The translations under genes and the position numbers were made by a program. From contig NC_071334.1 in NCBI RefSeq assembly GCF_027744825.2, positions 34,379,937 through 34,443,936 of the forward strand: a stretch of 64,000 nucleotides of DNA, given 5' to 3'. Below the pieces are notes generated by a model. The model did no database searches, was not told where the DNA came from, and saw only the letters and a list, made by a program, of their open reading frames with translations. Origin of the DNA: Synchiropus splendidus (lineage: Eukaryota > Chordata > Actinopteri > Syngnathiformes > Callionymidae). This document shows, in pieces, positions 1 through 10,800 of this stretch (within the stretch, counting starts at the first letter, position 1; the number at the start of each line of letters is the position of its first letter).

Positions 1-1046
1 ATTCACAGCGCAGCGTGGAACAGTGGACCAGCTCTTCAACCCCAACAGGATTAACATGAGGTTGTGGAGGACCTCCCAAGTATTTGGGAAAGCATTCATT
101 CTTGTTTCTTGGGTATCCTACCCACGGTGGAGAACAAGGTAACTTATCATGAGGCTTATCAACTAACTAACCTTCTAACGAACTGAAATGACTGAACCAA
201 TGACTGGATCTAACTGAGCAAATGAAACCTCAGTGGAATTGTGATGGCAGCCATTTTGTTAACTAGCGAATGCAACGTAGATCAAGCCTGGGTGAAATGA
301 CCCCATGACACCGAATGGGGACCAATTCTTGCACTCATTGGAGATGGAAATGAAGGTTGTTTCATTAGATCGAGGCATACACCTGTGCAGCAGGAGTATG
401 ACAATCAATGAATGACGCAGAAGTGCAAAGTCATCACAACCAAGTCCCTTGCCGGGGACACGAGATACTGTCGTACCTCAGTGGAACCCACCTAGACCGC
501 TCAAAGAAAACAAGCCATATACGTTTTCACAGTCACCAACAGACCAAGATCATCCATACAAGCAGGCAAAATGTTCGCGAGGGTGAGAAGCTAGGTTATT
601 CTGGAACCTTCAGCTGCAGCACATGCTCCACCTTGCCACATATCCTGACGCCATAGGCTCAAGTAAGCCATGGGATCACCCCAGAAATGTGTTTCAGACA
701 CAGTGACAGAACAGTTAGTAAGGAGGAAAGCCATGTAAGGGGCTATATATGGCAAGTGGCATGCCCCCGACTTCGGCATCAACATAAGATGCAAATCTTC
801 ATTGATTGGCCTCGAGTCCAACCCGGAGCACAGCGCAAAGGCATGACAGAATAGAAAAAGGAAAAACTTGGTATTACTACAGGATCAATGGGAAGGTTGA
901 GCCTCTCTACTTTTTTCACGCTTGATCTGACCCCAATTTAACGTATATTTTCATGTAGATGACATGCATTGACCTGCTTGTTTCCTGTCACTTCCACTAT
1001 CTTCCTTGACCAAAACAGCGTATCAAGGTTCACCTGACATCCTCAC
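1..1046. other. Non-coding, presumed rab3 intron
   Basis: This stretch follows the donor site of the Rab3 exon on the minus strand, so it should be intron. I looked for the next conserved Rab3 exon, which would begin with the DTAGQE motif, and did not find it on the minus strand here. It must lie beyond the left edge. No repeat or RNA gene is recognisable. Confidence 0.5.
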
Positions 1047-1271
1047 CCAGATCTGGAGCTTGATCCTCTTGTCATTACGATACACTGTTTTCACTTTGAA
1101 GTCGATGCCGACGGTGCTGACGAACGAGTTGCTAAAGGAGTCGTCAGCGTAGCGGAACAAGAAAGAGGTTTTCCCAACGCTGCTGTTTCCGATGATCAGC
1201 AGCTTGAACATGTAGTCAAAGTTCTGGTCCGAACCATCCCGTTGACCGAAGCGCTGGTCTGCTTTTGCCAT
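1047..1271 (-). CDS. rab3: Rab3-family small GTPase, first coding exon (partial gene)
   Basis: This exon encodes the first 75 residues of a Rab3 GTPase, a regulator of synaptic and secretory vesicle exocytosis. The sequence shows the Rab3 lead [10 protein letters not shown], the P-loop GNSSVGKT (residues 28-35), switch I with Thr53 and the VGIDF RabF1 motif (54-58), ending at LQIW. The donor GTGAGG follows Trp75, where other Rab3 genes also break before DTAGQE. The acceptor AATCCAG directly abuts the ATG, so the 5' UTR lies in at least one upstream exon. The remaining exons are off the left edge. The residues SFSNSF and TVYRNDK do not decide between rab3a, b, c and d. rab3b is possible but not shown. 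The Rab3 assignment is firm and the paralogue open. Confidence 0.93.
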
Positions 1272-1828
1272 CTGGATTGGAAGAGATAAAGAAGTAATAA
1301 ATGCATCGGTTCTGATTTATTTTCTTCACCACAGATTTAGCGAACAGCGGAGCAAGAGAGCCAGGAAGAGCAAGAAGGTTTAAAACAGATTTGTGCAGAA
1401 TGAAATAGATATTTTCTATTTATTTATTTATTTTTGGAGTCCCATCTGTGCTCATTTAGTTTGGTCACAATCGTAGTGGCACAAGATCAGTCCGTTCAGG
1501 ATTTCGAAGACTTTTAAGCGGCTCTTGCGGCCAATAATGCCTGATTTTTTTTTTTTTTAATTGCTGTGAAAGTTCCCAATCGAACAGGATTCAACTGGCA
1601 CAAAGCAAGGAGGTTGATCTCTAGATCTGAGCTGGCAAATGAGACCTATTTTGCCATCCAAGAACCCATCCATTTCCCTAATTCTTAGCATCAATATGCA
1701 CAGCTCTTGTTTCCTAAGGGACCACACTAAACAAAGCTGACTTAATCTGTTTTTCAAGTTGTTATTTTGGGATCTATGGTGGCTCCACATGCACGTAAAA
1801 AACTGGATCCATGTCTGAGTTACACTCA

Positions 1829-1983
<155 letters not shown>

Positions 1984-2294
1984 TCTTTTTACTTGCTTCC
2001 TATGCAAGTCGGGCCATAGTGCCGCTTTGATCAGAGAACACAAACAGCTTTACACAATTTATGGCTCCATGACCATTGCAAATACATTATAATTTAAATT
2101 AAAGTCTGCTCTTTTTTTTTTTCAATATAAGCACTTTTTTCCCCAAAGCCAAAGTTGATAACACATTTAATCAAGGCTTCACTATAGGTTTTTTTTTTTA
2201 ATACATAGAATAAGTATTACATAAATTTCATTGTGAGTGCTACATCAGCTGGTAAAATCATGAGCGTAGACGCAAATGTCACTAGGCCGATATA

Positions 2295-2387
2295 CACGTG
2301 ACCGTTCCATGATCACGTGATGACAGCGAATTCGTTGGCATAGCAACTGGACATCTGCTGAAGAAGGCTGCGAGGAGCCTATAAAAA
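2295..2387 (+). promoter_or_regulatory. Paired CACGTG E-boxes followed by a TATA-like box
   Basis: Two CACGTG E-boxes lie at 2295-2300 and 2314-2319, the second within TCACGTGA, followed by TATAAAAA at 2380-2387. The order and spacing resemble a plus-strand core promoter, but no gene is recognised downstream on that strand. The cluster sits inside the presumed rab3 5' intron, so it could instead be an intronic enhancer or chance. A CRE-like TGACGTCG lies about 45 bp further on. Confidence 0.3.
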
Positions 2388-2717
2388 TCTCATACGACGA
2401 CCAAAGACTTTCAAAGATACACATCTTACATGACGTCGCATTTTCCGTTAACAATCTCAATATTATAATAGTCGTTTGAAGAGCAGCTGTGAGCGGAGGA
2501 ATGTCATTTCAAAAATGGAATAATTCTCCATTTTAAGGAATGAGAAACATTATGAGTGAGAGCAAGAAAAATCCGACATTTTGGTCAGGATTTTGGTAGT
2601 TACCTTAACATTGTCAAAAATATGTGTTAAAATGGGAAATATTCAGGTGAATCGATCATCGTAAGCCCAATTATGGCGAGAAATCCGAGTGAAGGTTCGA
2701 GCTCTTGGTTCTCTTAC

Positions 2718-2966
2718 CTCTCCACAGGGCGGATCTCGACACCTGCTGGCTCCTGACAGGAATGTCTTCAAATGGAAAAAAATATCCCTCGCTATTCCTC
2801 GGTCTCGAGTACTGGGCAGGAGCGCGTTGGGACCTATGGAAACGGGCAATTCCTGGCGCAAAATGGGAAGAAGAAAATGACGCGTCTGCTCCGCAGCGCT
2901 TCTTCACATCCTGCGATGATTGAAGGTGGAGCGATGGGAACGTCTGTCCGTCACTCCTCCTTCCTC
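2718..2966 (-). other. Candidate noncoding 5' UTR exon of rab3
   Basis: The coding exon of rab3 starts at a splice acceptor, so a noncoding exon is required upstream. On the minus strand, a consensus donor (GAGAG then GTAAGAG) ends a GC-richer block of about 250 bp at 2718. No long open frame runs through it. The right limit, taken as about 2966, is a guess from composition. This is inference from splice signals and needs transcript evidence. Confidence 0.35.
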
Positions 2967-2968
2967 TC

Positions 2969-3082
2969 CTAAAAATAACCTGCGCCTCTCTCTTCTCCGT
3001 GAATGAACCGTTTTTAGGAGGGGGGTTTGTTGTCTCCTCCTCCTCCCCACAAACACGCAGCGCCGTTTACTTGTATGAGTCA
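2969..3082. promoter_or_regulatory. MEF2-like and AP-1 motifs upstream of the candidate rab3 first exon
   Basis: CTAAAAATAA at 2969-2978 fits the MEF2 consensus and TGAGTCA at 3076-3082 is a perfect AP-1 site. Both are immediately upstream (minus-strand sense) of the candidate noncoding exon. Such short motifs occur by chance; the position is the only support. Confidence 0.25.
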
Positions 3083-3660
3083 TAGCGGAGAGACGCCTTT
3101 ATTTTGAAAGGACCACAAATTGAGGCAATGGCGTCATGGCATGTCCTCGTATGGACTGCGCTGGCATAATATTTTTCGTAGTTTAAATTTATTAGTTAGT
3201 GATCTTTTACATATTTTCGAAGCAATTATTTTGAAATGACACACAATTGTGTTCCGGTGCGGATGCTCAGGGAGTGTGTGCGCGCTCGAGCGTGGTGTGG
3301 ATAAAAGGTTCCAGATCGTCAGCAAGTCCCTTTTTATTTGGTGTGTGTTATGCTTCATAGTGTGTGTGACCCTGCGCTTGGATGGAGAAGATTGCGTGTG
3401 TCGACCAGGTAGTGCTGAAGACGGCAAGTAAGCCATCTTTATGCAAAGTTTGCCATCTGCCGGCGTTCTGGTCCTATTGCGTCAAGTACAGTTATATCAG
3501 TTAGTAATTGTGAATTTTCAGATTCTGTTGAAGGGGAGATTTACTTCACGACAGTACACACCCACCAACACTCAAGCACAACCACAGATGTCCACACATA
3601 TTCACTCACACATCCATGATGAAGTACTTCTCCTGCTGGACAAGGTAACATTGAAACAGT
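3083..3660. other. Intergenic, no recognised feature
   Basis: I find no coding region, RNA gene or familiar repeat here. It presumably forms the upstream flank of rab3. Confidence 0.4.
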
Positions 3661-3666
3661 GAATTG

Positions 3667-5045
3667 GTTGCATCTGGCCTTGGTACAGTCTGTCGTCAAC
3701 TAGGATCAAGCAGGGTTCCTTCCAGCACTTTAGTACCATATGAGTCCTCTATGCTGGGTTTTTTTTTTACCCCCTATGCCTGGAAACTCCCTGCTGTTTT
3801 TGTCAGCGTTCCATTGCCTTCGGTCCAGCAGGACTCTACCGCTGGAGCTTGACATTTAAAGGATGGACAATATGCTCTGCTTTTCTTTTACCCATGGTCA
3901 AACTCCGACTCATTGCCACACCATCCCACCATTGGAAGCTGACTCTAGGCCATGGAAGACTCTGCAACTCTGTTAATTAAATACCTCTCCTTTTGGACAA
4001 AGGTGGGAAAAAATTAAATTGTTGCATCTGGAATTTGTGCTGCATGATGTCAACAAGTATCAAGCACGGTTCTCCCTCTTACTTCAGTGCGACCCTTATG
4101 CTGGGATTTCACCTTCCTCTTCTTCTTCTCTTTTTTCTTTTTCTTTTCCTTTCGGCTTCTCCCTTCAGGGGTGGCCACAGTGGATCATCTTCCTCCATCT
4201 GACCCTGTCCTCTGCTTCCTCTTCTCTCAAACCTACAACCCTCATATGCTCCTTCACCACCTCCATAAATCTCCTCTTTGGCCTTCCTCTCCACCTTCTG
4301 CCCGGCAGTGCCAACCTCAACATCTTCCTACCAATGTACTGGCTCTCTCTCCTCTGTACATGTCCAAACCATCTCCATCTAGCCTCTCTGACTTTGTCTC
4401 CTAAACACCTGACATGTGCTGTCCCTCTGATCTACTGCTTCCTGATCCTATCCATCCTGCTCACTCCCAGAGAGAACCTCAGCATCTTCATCTCTGTTAC
4501 CTCCAGCTCTGCCTCCAGTCTTTTCCTCAGTGCAACTGTTTCCAAAACCCTACAACATTGCTGGCCTGTTCACTGTTTTGTACACTTTTCCTTTCATCTT
4601 TGCCGACACCCTCTTGTCACACATCACACCTGACACTTTTCTCCAATTACTCCATCCTGCCTGCACCAGCATCTTCACCTCTTTCTCACACTCTCCATCG
4701 CCCTGGACAGTTGAGCCTCAGTACTTCATCTCCTCCACCTTCTTTATCTCTGCTTCCTGAAAACTGCACCTTGCCACTTGGGTCCCTCTCATTCACACAC
4801 ATGTATTCTGTCTTCCCCTATGCTGGGGAAATCCTAGCAACATCACCATACAGTGAAGTGTAACATACAATGCAATGTTAGCGCTCAGTCACCGTCAGTT
4901 GAGCAGGTAGACCTTAAATTTACCTTAAGGATGTACAATGCGTCCTTCTTTTGTCTTCCCTGTTGTCAAACCTCTCCACATTGCCACACTCACCCTTCCA
5001 TTGGAGATACCACCTACGCTGGGAAACATGCTGGGATACACCCTG
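3667..5045 (+). repeat. Degenerate ~350 bp duplicated segment, second copy split by a LINE
   Basis: The stretch 3667-3760 (GCATCTGG, then TCAAC, ATCAAGCA, GGTTC, ending TATGCTGGG) matches 4021-4107 in the same order with many substitutions. The continuation of the first copy (CTATGCCTGGAAACTCC near 3775, then ATTGCCACAC and CCATTGGA at 3915-3940) matches 4818-5010. The second copy is interrupted by the retrotransposon at about 4112-4790. The unit has no recognised identity. Confidence 0.45.
4112..4790 (-). mobile_element. Non-LTR retrotransposon 3' fragment (RT C-terminal part)
   Basis: On the minus strand a broken reading frame reads KVYKTVNRPAML near 4580-4550, then a degenerate LRWFGHV-type segment (MVWTCTEER) near 4370, ending with DPLWPPLKGE near 4160. 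These are landmarks of the C-terminal reverse-transcriptase polypeptide of a LINE common in fish. Below 4160 the minus strand continues as an A/G-rich run, as expected of a 3' tail. Several stops and frame shifts make it inactive. I do not assign the clade. Long plus-strand open frames here are only its antisense. Confidence 0.8.
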
Positions 5046-5453
5046 TCAAGGACCTTCTGTGTAATGGCAGATAATGGACACAAGTATCTCACAGTGAAGG
5101 CCAGGCTGAACTGTCAATCATCAAATACTATAAAAGAAAGACATTTTCCGAGGAGTGAACAGGCAATAAAGAAGTTCACTCATCTCCACAAGCCTCTCCA
5201 CCACTTCAAGATGGAGTCCTGGGCATTGGTGGTGAACTTGGAAGTTTATCTTTGCGGACACTTCTCTGACTCTCTATGAATGCGCTCTGAGGTTTCATTG
5301 CCAGGTGACGCCCTAATATATAATATTTTTTGCATTCAATAGACATACAAAGAGCACCAGGCCCAAACAAACAAAATTAAACACCATTAAACTAAGAAAA
5401 AAAAAAAAAGAAAAGCGACAGCAGCCAGATGCAATGTTCAGTTCGCAGATGAA

Positions 5454-6480
5454 AAGTCCAAGGAAGGGTCAGTTCGTTCTTAATGTTCACAAAAAAGGCA
5501 GTGTCCAAAATGGTAATTTTGCAGAGTTCACAAGTCTCTTTTAAAGTACTTGATAAATGGATCCCAGGTCCAATGATATTTTTCCATATTGTCAGCTGTA
5601 GAGAATCTGATCTCCTTCAGAAAATGGCATGAAGCCATGTCGTTCATCCAGATGTTATAGGATGGAGGTGATACGCCACACTGAGACTATTAAAGACATT
5701 GGACCAGAAGGTTGAAAGTTTTGGACAAGCGTTCCATCTCCTTGCTTACATTTGTCACATATGGCAGAGACATTTGGAAAAATCCTGTTTAACCTAGTTT
5801 TTGAATAATGGAGCTGATGAATAACCTTAAATTGTATTCATTGTAAGCGAACATTAATACAGCATAATCATAACTTGGACAATGAGTCCTCCCAGAGCTC
5901 CTCAGAAATCTCAACATTCAAATCTCTCTCCCAAGCATCTTGAATGTTATTAGATGAAGCTCTAACATTGAACAAGTCCACAAAATGAGTCATATTGAAA
6001 AAAAATCACGGTCCACCGGGAGTGAGTCAAAATACAAGAAAGACTGCCTGACAAAATTCCTTACTTGAAAATACCATGTTATTCCATAATATAACATCTG
6101 ATATTTTTTAACTGCAGGTTTCCTTTTGAAGATGGCGATATACCTTGACTTAATATGAGGTTATTAGTCTCAATTCAGGGCCAGGATGGGACTAGGGGAT
6201 TAACTTCAGTATTTACAAGATTCATCTGATTCCAGAAAGTTTTTTTTTTTTTTGCATTACATGGCCAGTAGTAATGCCGGAGAACTGGTAAGCCAAACCC
6301 CCCTTGAAATTTAGTCTGTAATCTGCAAGTGCACCCTGGTTATATAAATAGACCAAAATAAAGGGCACGATGATAGAGTCAATGTTTTTAAAGAAAAAAA
6401 TAAATGAGGATTTTGCAATAAATGTGTAAATTTGGGGAGAATTGCCATCTTAATAGCAATAGAATTTCAGTGTTCGTTAT
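5454..6480 (-). mobile_element. L1-like LINE ORF2 C-terminal remnant
   Basis: Read on the minus strand from about 6470, broken frames give KMAILPKFTHLLQN, then FKNIDSIIVPFI, then GGFGLPVLRHYYWPCN near 6300-6260. Further down come VSAICDKCKQGDGTL near 5765-5725 and a short tail. This order (ILPKxLYLFQ, FFKxIDSxIxxFIW, GGLxLPxxxxYYWA, then a CxxC domain) is that of the C-terminal part of L1-type ORF2 in fish. There are several stops, indels and a T run at 6240-6252. The element is 5' truncated and dead. A second copy lies at 14677-15130. Confidence 0.7.
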
Positions 6481-6518
6481 TTCAGTATTGTCTTGTCATA
6501 GATCTCATTCGAGCGTGA

Positions 6519-6562
6519 GACGTCAGTCACGTGACATTTGAGCTGTGATGCCCTTTCCCGCC
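6519..6562. promoter_or_regulatory. Cluster of CRE-like, USF/CLEAR-type and E2F motifs
   Basis: Within 44 bp there are GACGTCA (6519-6525), the perfect palindrome GTCACGTGAC (6526-6535) and TTTCCCGCC (6554-6562). The cluster is 1.3 kb upstream of ebna1bp2 with no gene beside it. It could be a distal element or a degenerate promoter. Confidence 0.3.
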
Positions 6563-6893
6563 GCTAGATGCTCCTCTAATACCAGTATGGACAGCACCAT
6601 CTGCTAATTCCCTCATCATGCTGAAAGCAACCGTTCTTTACCGATTGTGATTGTCATTATCATCATATTAAGAACGTTTGTCAGAAGAAATTGAAGATAC
6701 CATTCACAGAAGAAAAGCATTCAACCATTCAACTTTGAATTCAATCATTCAACTTTGAATACAATTACTGCATGAATAGGCAACAGGAAATTGTGAGATT
6801 GAATTACCAACTACCAAAAATCGTGTATATAACGCTACCAGTGCTTTTGTATTGCCAAGCTGTAATTGACGCAATGTTCAGTTCGCAGATGAA

Positions 6894-7680
6894 CTGAAAG
6901 AACATGGACTATTCACGCAGTAGACCTTCTATGAAGTACCAAGCCAATCGAGCAGCCAGTAAACCATCAGTGCATCCTTATGAGGAAACTATCCGGAGAC
7001 CCATCAAGAATAAATAAATAAATAAATGCTGCGTGTCAGGCTCATATTGAGGGAATAAATGAGTTTTCCCCCTGAATCAAATGGACCCCGTGGATTCTCA
7101 AGGCCCTTCAGCTCCATTGGTGTGCTGGTTGCCGCACTGAGATCATCCCTCTTTATTTCTTAAAATCAGTCTTATATATGTGGAATTGATCTCAGTCATC
7201 AAGCGTGAGATCAAGGTGAGGCAGGCAGGTCGGTGTTGAGGAAGGCAGACCATTAGGGTGATACAGCATGTTCCAAGATAAGATGGTCGGGAAAAGTGTA
7301 GAGCATAGGAACAAGGCTGGATCATTTATTTTATTATATTTTTTTCCCAGTGGGTAGATCAGAATATATTTGTATGGATGCTTGTTCAATTGGCCAACCG
7401 ATATTATCGGTCCGAGATTAGCTTTCTGACCGTTTAATTTCTGTACGGAAAGAAATCTGCAGATAAATGTTTTTTTTTTTTTTTCATTTGTGTGTTCCTC
7501 ATTTTAGCATGAGCTTATTCAATGCAGTAGCCCGTGCTATTTTTAATCATTTGCCGAATATTTCATATTCAGTTACACTGTCTATTCGGCAAGTTTTCTC
7601 GTATGTATTTTATTTCAACTGAATTAACATAATCAAAACAAGGGTGTCAGTGGCCGGGTCGGAACTTTTGATTGTTCTCA
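6894..7680. other. Intergenic, no gene seen
   Basis: AT-rich sequence between the L1 remnant and the ebna1bp2 promoter. It holds a short AATA tract at about 7009-7026 and T runs near 7470. I see no coding or RNA signal. Confidence 0.4.
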
Positions 7681-7691
7681 CTTGTTTCCTT

Positions 7692-7738
7692 CGGAAGTAC
7701 ATGACGGGCAACAAACACGGACACTTCCTCCCCACGTG
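7692..7738 (+). promoter_or_regulatory. ebna1bp2 proximal promoter motifs: ETS site and CACGTG E-box
   Basis: CGGAAGT (ETS/GABP type) at 7692-7698 and CACGTG at 7733-7738 lie about 130 and 95 bp upstream of the ATG. No TATA box is present, as expected for a housekeeping promoter. CACGTG is the Myc/USF site, and ribosome-biogenesis genes are frequent Myc targets, so the pairing is plausible. The transcription start is not defined. Confidence 0.45.
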
Positions 7739-7829
7739 AATTACTCAGTGCATGTGGGGATACTGCTTCTCTCACTGCCTCAGTTGTCTAGTTATCATTT
7801 CTTTCCAAATGGTTGTAGATCCGGGAACG

Positions 7830-10800
7830 ATGGCGTTATTGGACGAAGATGAGCAGCTTCTCGGGCAGTCGGAGGAGGAAGATAGCGAATTGTCGGACAG
7901 CGAGGTGAGTACACAATTAGCTTTGGCTAACGCTGCTAGCTCGTGTCAGCTTCTTAAATGTAAACATTACGTCGTTTATACGACTTAATTTACGCCAATT
8001 CCATCAAATTAACCAAAGGTAACCTGTACTGAGTGTAACCTGAGTGTACATTTACTTGTAGTTCATCTCTACGGTGCTACATGTTAGACCTAGTGTCTTT
8101 ATATTACAGGTACCCAAAATAACAGCAATTGCATTGTTAATATGTCTGTCTCTGCATTAAGCATATTTATTTTGCGCTGTGCACAACTGCTTCCAAAGAC
8201 AGTGTCAAGTCTAATTCACCCTATTTAAATAATTTCCTCTTGTTTGTCGTGCGCATGTGGATTTACCATGTGTGTTGCTTTTGCACCGTTTAATTTAATT
8301 TTAACTGCCATTCCTTGTAGGTCTTGTCTTCGTGTGTATTTCTACATGTAAAAAGAATGTGCCACAGCCCATGCAACACACACAGTGAGCTCAAGAACTG
8401 TTTTGATTACTGCTCTCAAAAAGTGATTGTAGATGACTAGACAGATATGGAGATACTGTGGTCTTAAGTTGGAGTGATTTGAAAGGACAAGATCTGAGAG
8501 TTCATGTGGAGAAGTTTGGAGACAAAATGAGCGAGGTCAGATGGTTTGCTTTGTCAGTGCTGACAGTGTTTCTTGAGAGCATGACCAAGATGGATTAGGA
8601 AACGGCTGATGACAAATGCTGAAAGAAGACTGCATCGATTTGCATGTATATAATTATAATCTTATTACCATGTTCTTTGTGTCTTTTGGAAATAAGATCT
8701 GATGGTTCTTTTTTAATGATGAATAAAAAGATGCACATTAGGCAATAAGTCCACGTTGATGATATATTTATTTGCTATATTGCTGTGTTTCAGCTCCAGG
8801 AAGCTTTTTCCAAGGGATTGCTGAAACCGGGTATGAACCTACTGGTGGACAAACCTAAAACATTCACAAACAATGTGGTAAGTCAGTTGCTCCACTGTTG
8901 ACTATCGTAAAAACGTATGTACAATACAGACATATATGTGTGTATTGTGTTGGACAAACAATATACTGTATTTCTATCATGTTTTTCCTTGCAGGAGGGT
9001 TTGAAGCATTGTCTGGCTGACTTTAAGAAAGATCATCTTCCCTGGCCGGAGAGGTTGGACCGGACCAACCCACCTGGACCGGACGTTCTGGGACAGGCCC
9101 AAGGCAATGCTCAGAACAAAAATAACAAAGATGTTGATGCAGACGATGATTTCCAGAGAGAAATGTTCTTGTGAGTCAATTCACTATTTTACCTGTAGTG
9201 AAAGTCATCTTGCGCAACAACAAAGGAACCTCTTATTCATTAGTGGTGGTTGTTTCATCGTGCTTGTTTCTCATCCTATACGTTTGTCTCATCATAGCTA
9301 TCGGCAAGCGCAGGCTACAGTTCTTGACTCCCTCCCGCTCTTGAACAAGCATGGCATCGCCACCAAGAGGCCTGACGACTACTTTGCAGAGATGGCTAAG
9401 TCAGACCAGCACATGCAGAAGGTAACAAACTGGTCCCAACAATAGTCTAGTCTAGTCTCAACTGTCATAATACAATTTTTCTTTTACCTTGAAGTCTGCG
9501 AAGACCATGTTCAGAGAACATCACAGTACCCAACAAGGACTGCATTCATTTTCTCTTACTGCTTTCCAGCTCTGCCCCTGCTTCCTTTCCCATCTACTGA
9601 CCTAATCACACCTAATGTACTGCACCACTGTGTGGTCTGGCAACATGGTGGGACGAGCCAGTAGTGGCATTTTGCAGTCCCTGCCATCATTTTTCATTGT
9701 TCTGCCAAATACAGAGCACGCTTTGCTAGCCAGCAGAGATGAAAAAAAGTCATGCCGGCCTGCGGGACTGCAGCGAAGCCGGCTTCTCACTCGTACTGTA
9801 ACTTCCATCTGAGGTTGATTCCCACCTGCTGCTGAAGCACGTGGTGCATGTCTTTAGATAACCATCATCCACCTGCTAGTGTGGCGCTCCAGCGCCCTCC
9901 TGGCCCTCTTCATATCTGATGTTGGTTATTACTGGTGTTGCATCCTCCATGAGCAACCCTGCTTACCTCCTGCTGATCTTGAGCCATCAACCCATTTCAT
10001 TTAGATGTTAGGAACATTTGACTTGCCAACACTGTCGCCTATAAATCAATAGTGAGTATAGACTGTAAGTCAATACCTACTTTGTCGTGCTACCACTCCC
10101 TACTGGAGTCAGAGGAGCAACAGAATAGTATCAAATGCAAATTCTAAAGATTTTGCCCACCTGTCTTTCAATGCAGAATTGTTTGTGCCCCCCACAAACA
10201 ATGGCAAACAGTGACACTGAGAAGGGTTTTCCCTCAGTGAATACGCCTGAGAAGTCTTTGGTAATGGTTTTGACAGAAAACACAGGCCTCCTGATCTACA
10301 TCCTGCGTTACTTATGCACCTTTTTATATGATATAGTCAACACATGAGTGGCCAAAAATGCTTACAATATTATGCTTTTAGTGTGTTTCTAAAGAATGTT
10401 CTTGACAGTAGCTGTTATGTTGGCTTGTTGTGGTAAATAAATGTTTGCATGAGGTAAGTATCATGGCCACTCTGGAGTTGATAACATCTTTACAGTTAGA
10501 ACAAAATGGGTGATTAATTTGCCATTAATCCCACTTTATTGCAATCAATTGAGATTGAAATTATAATTAATTTCCCTTTTTTAACATAACGGTCTTGTTC
10601 CTTGGGTTTTTGTGAGAGTTGGTGAGATTCACTTATCAGTATTGTGAGTTATTTTGGATGAGTCACACTACAATCGGTCTGACTTCACTGGTAAGTAAGA
10701 GAAGACAAAACGCTTGTAGGGAAGCTCATTGTTAGGAAATGTTACGGTCCACAAATGTTGATGTTCTAACACCTAATCTCACCCTCCAGATCAGAAAGAA

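Larger units (their letters stand above)
5431..6893. repeat. 23-nt identical direct repeats bounding an L1-like remnant
   Basis: GCAATGTTCAGTTCGCAGAT followed by GAA occurs identically at 5431-5453 and 6871-6893, 1440 bp apart and in the same orientation. The interval holds the L1-like fragment at 5454-6480. The pair could be a target-site duplication made at insertion, or a remnant of an older duplication. Confidence 0.6.

Noticed and set aside
4098..4827. TATGCTGGG at 4098-4106 and 4819-4827 as a target-site duplication of the LINE
   Set aside because: The uninterrupted first copy of the surrounding repeat already contains TATGCTGGG followed shortly by CTATGCCTGG, so the pair predates the insertion.
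4019..4863. Plus-strand open frames of 105-204 codons rich in Ser, Leu and Pro
   Set aside because: They are antisense to the LINE RT remnant; the minus strand carries the recognisable motifs.
9602..9812. Possible RT fragment (TTVWSGN) in ebna1bp2 intron 4
   Set aside because: Only a few residues match and flanking translation shows no further RT motif.
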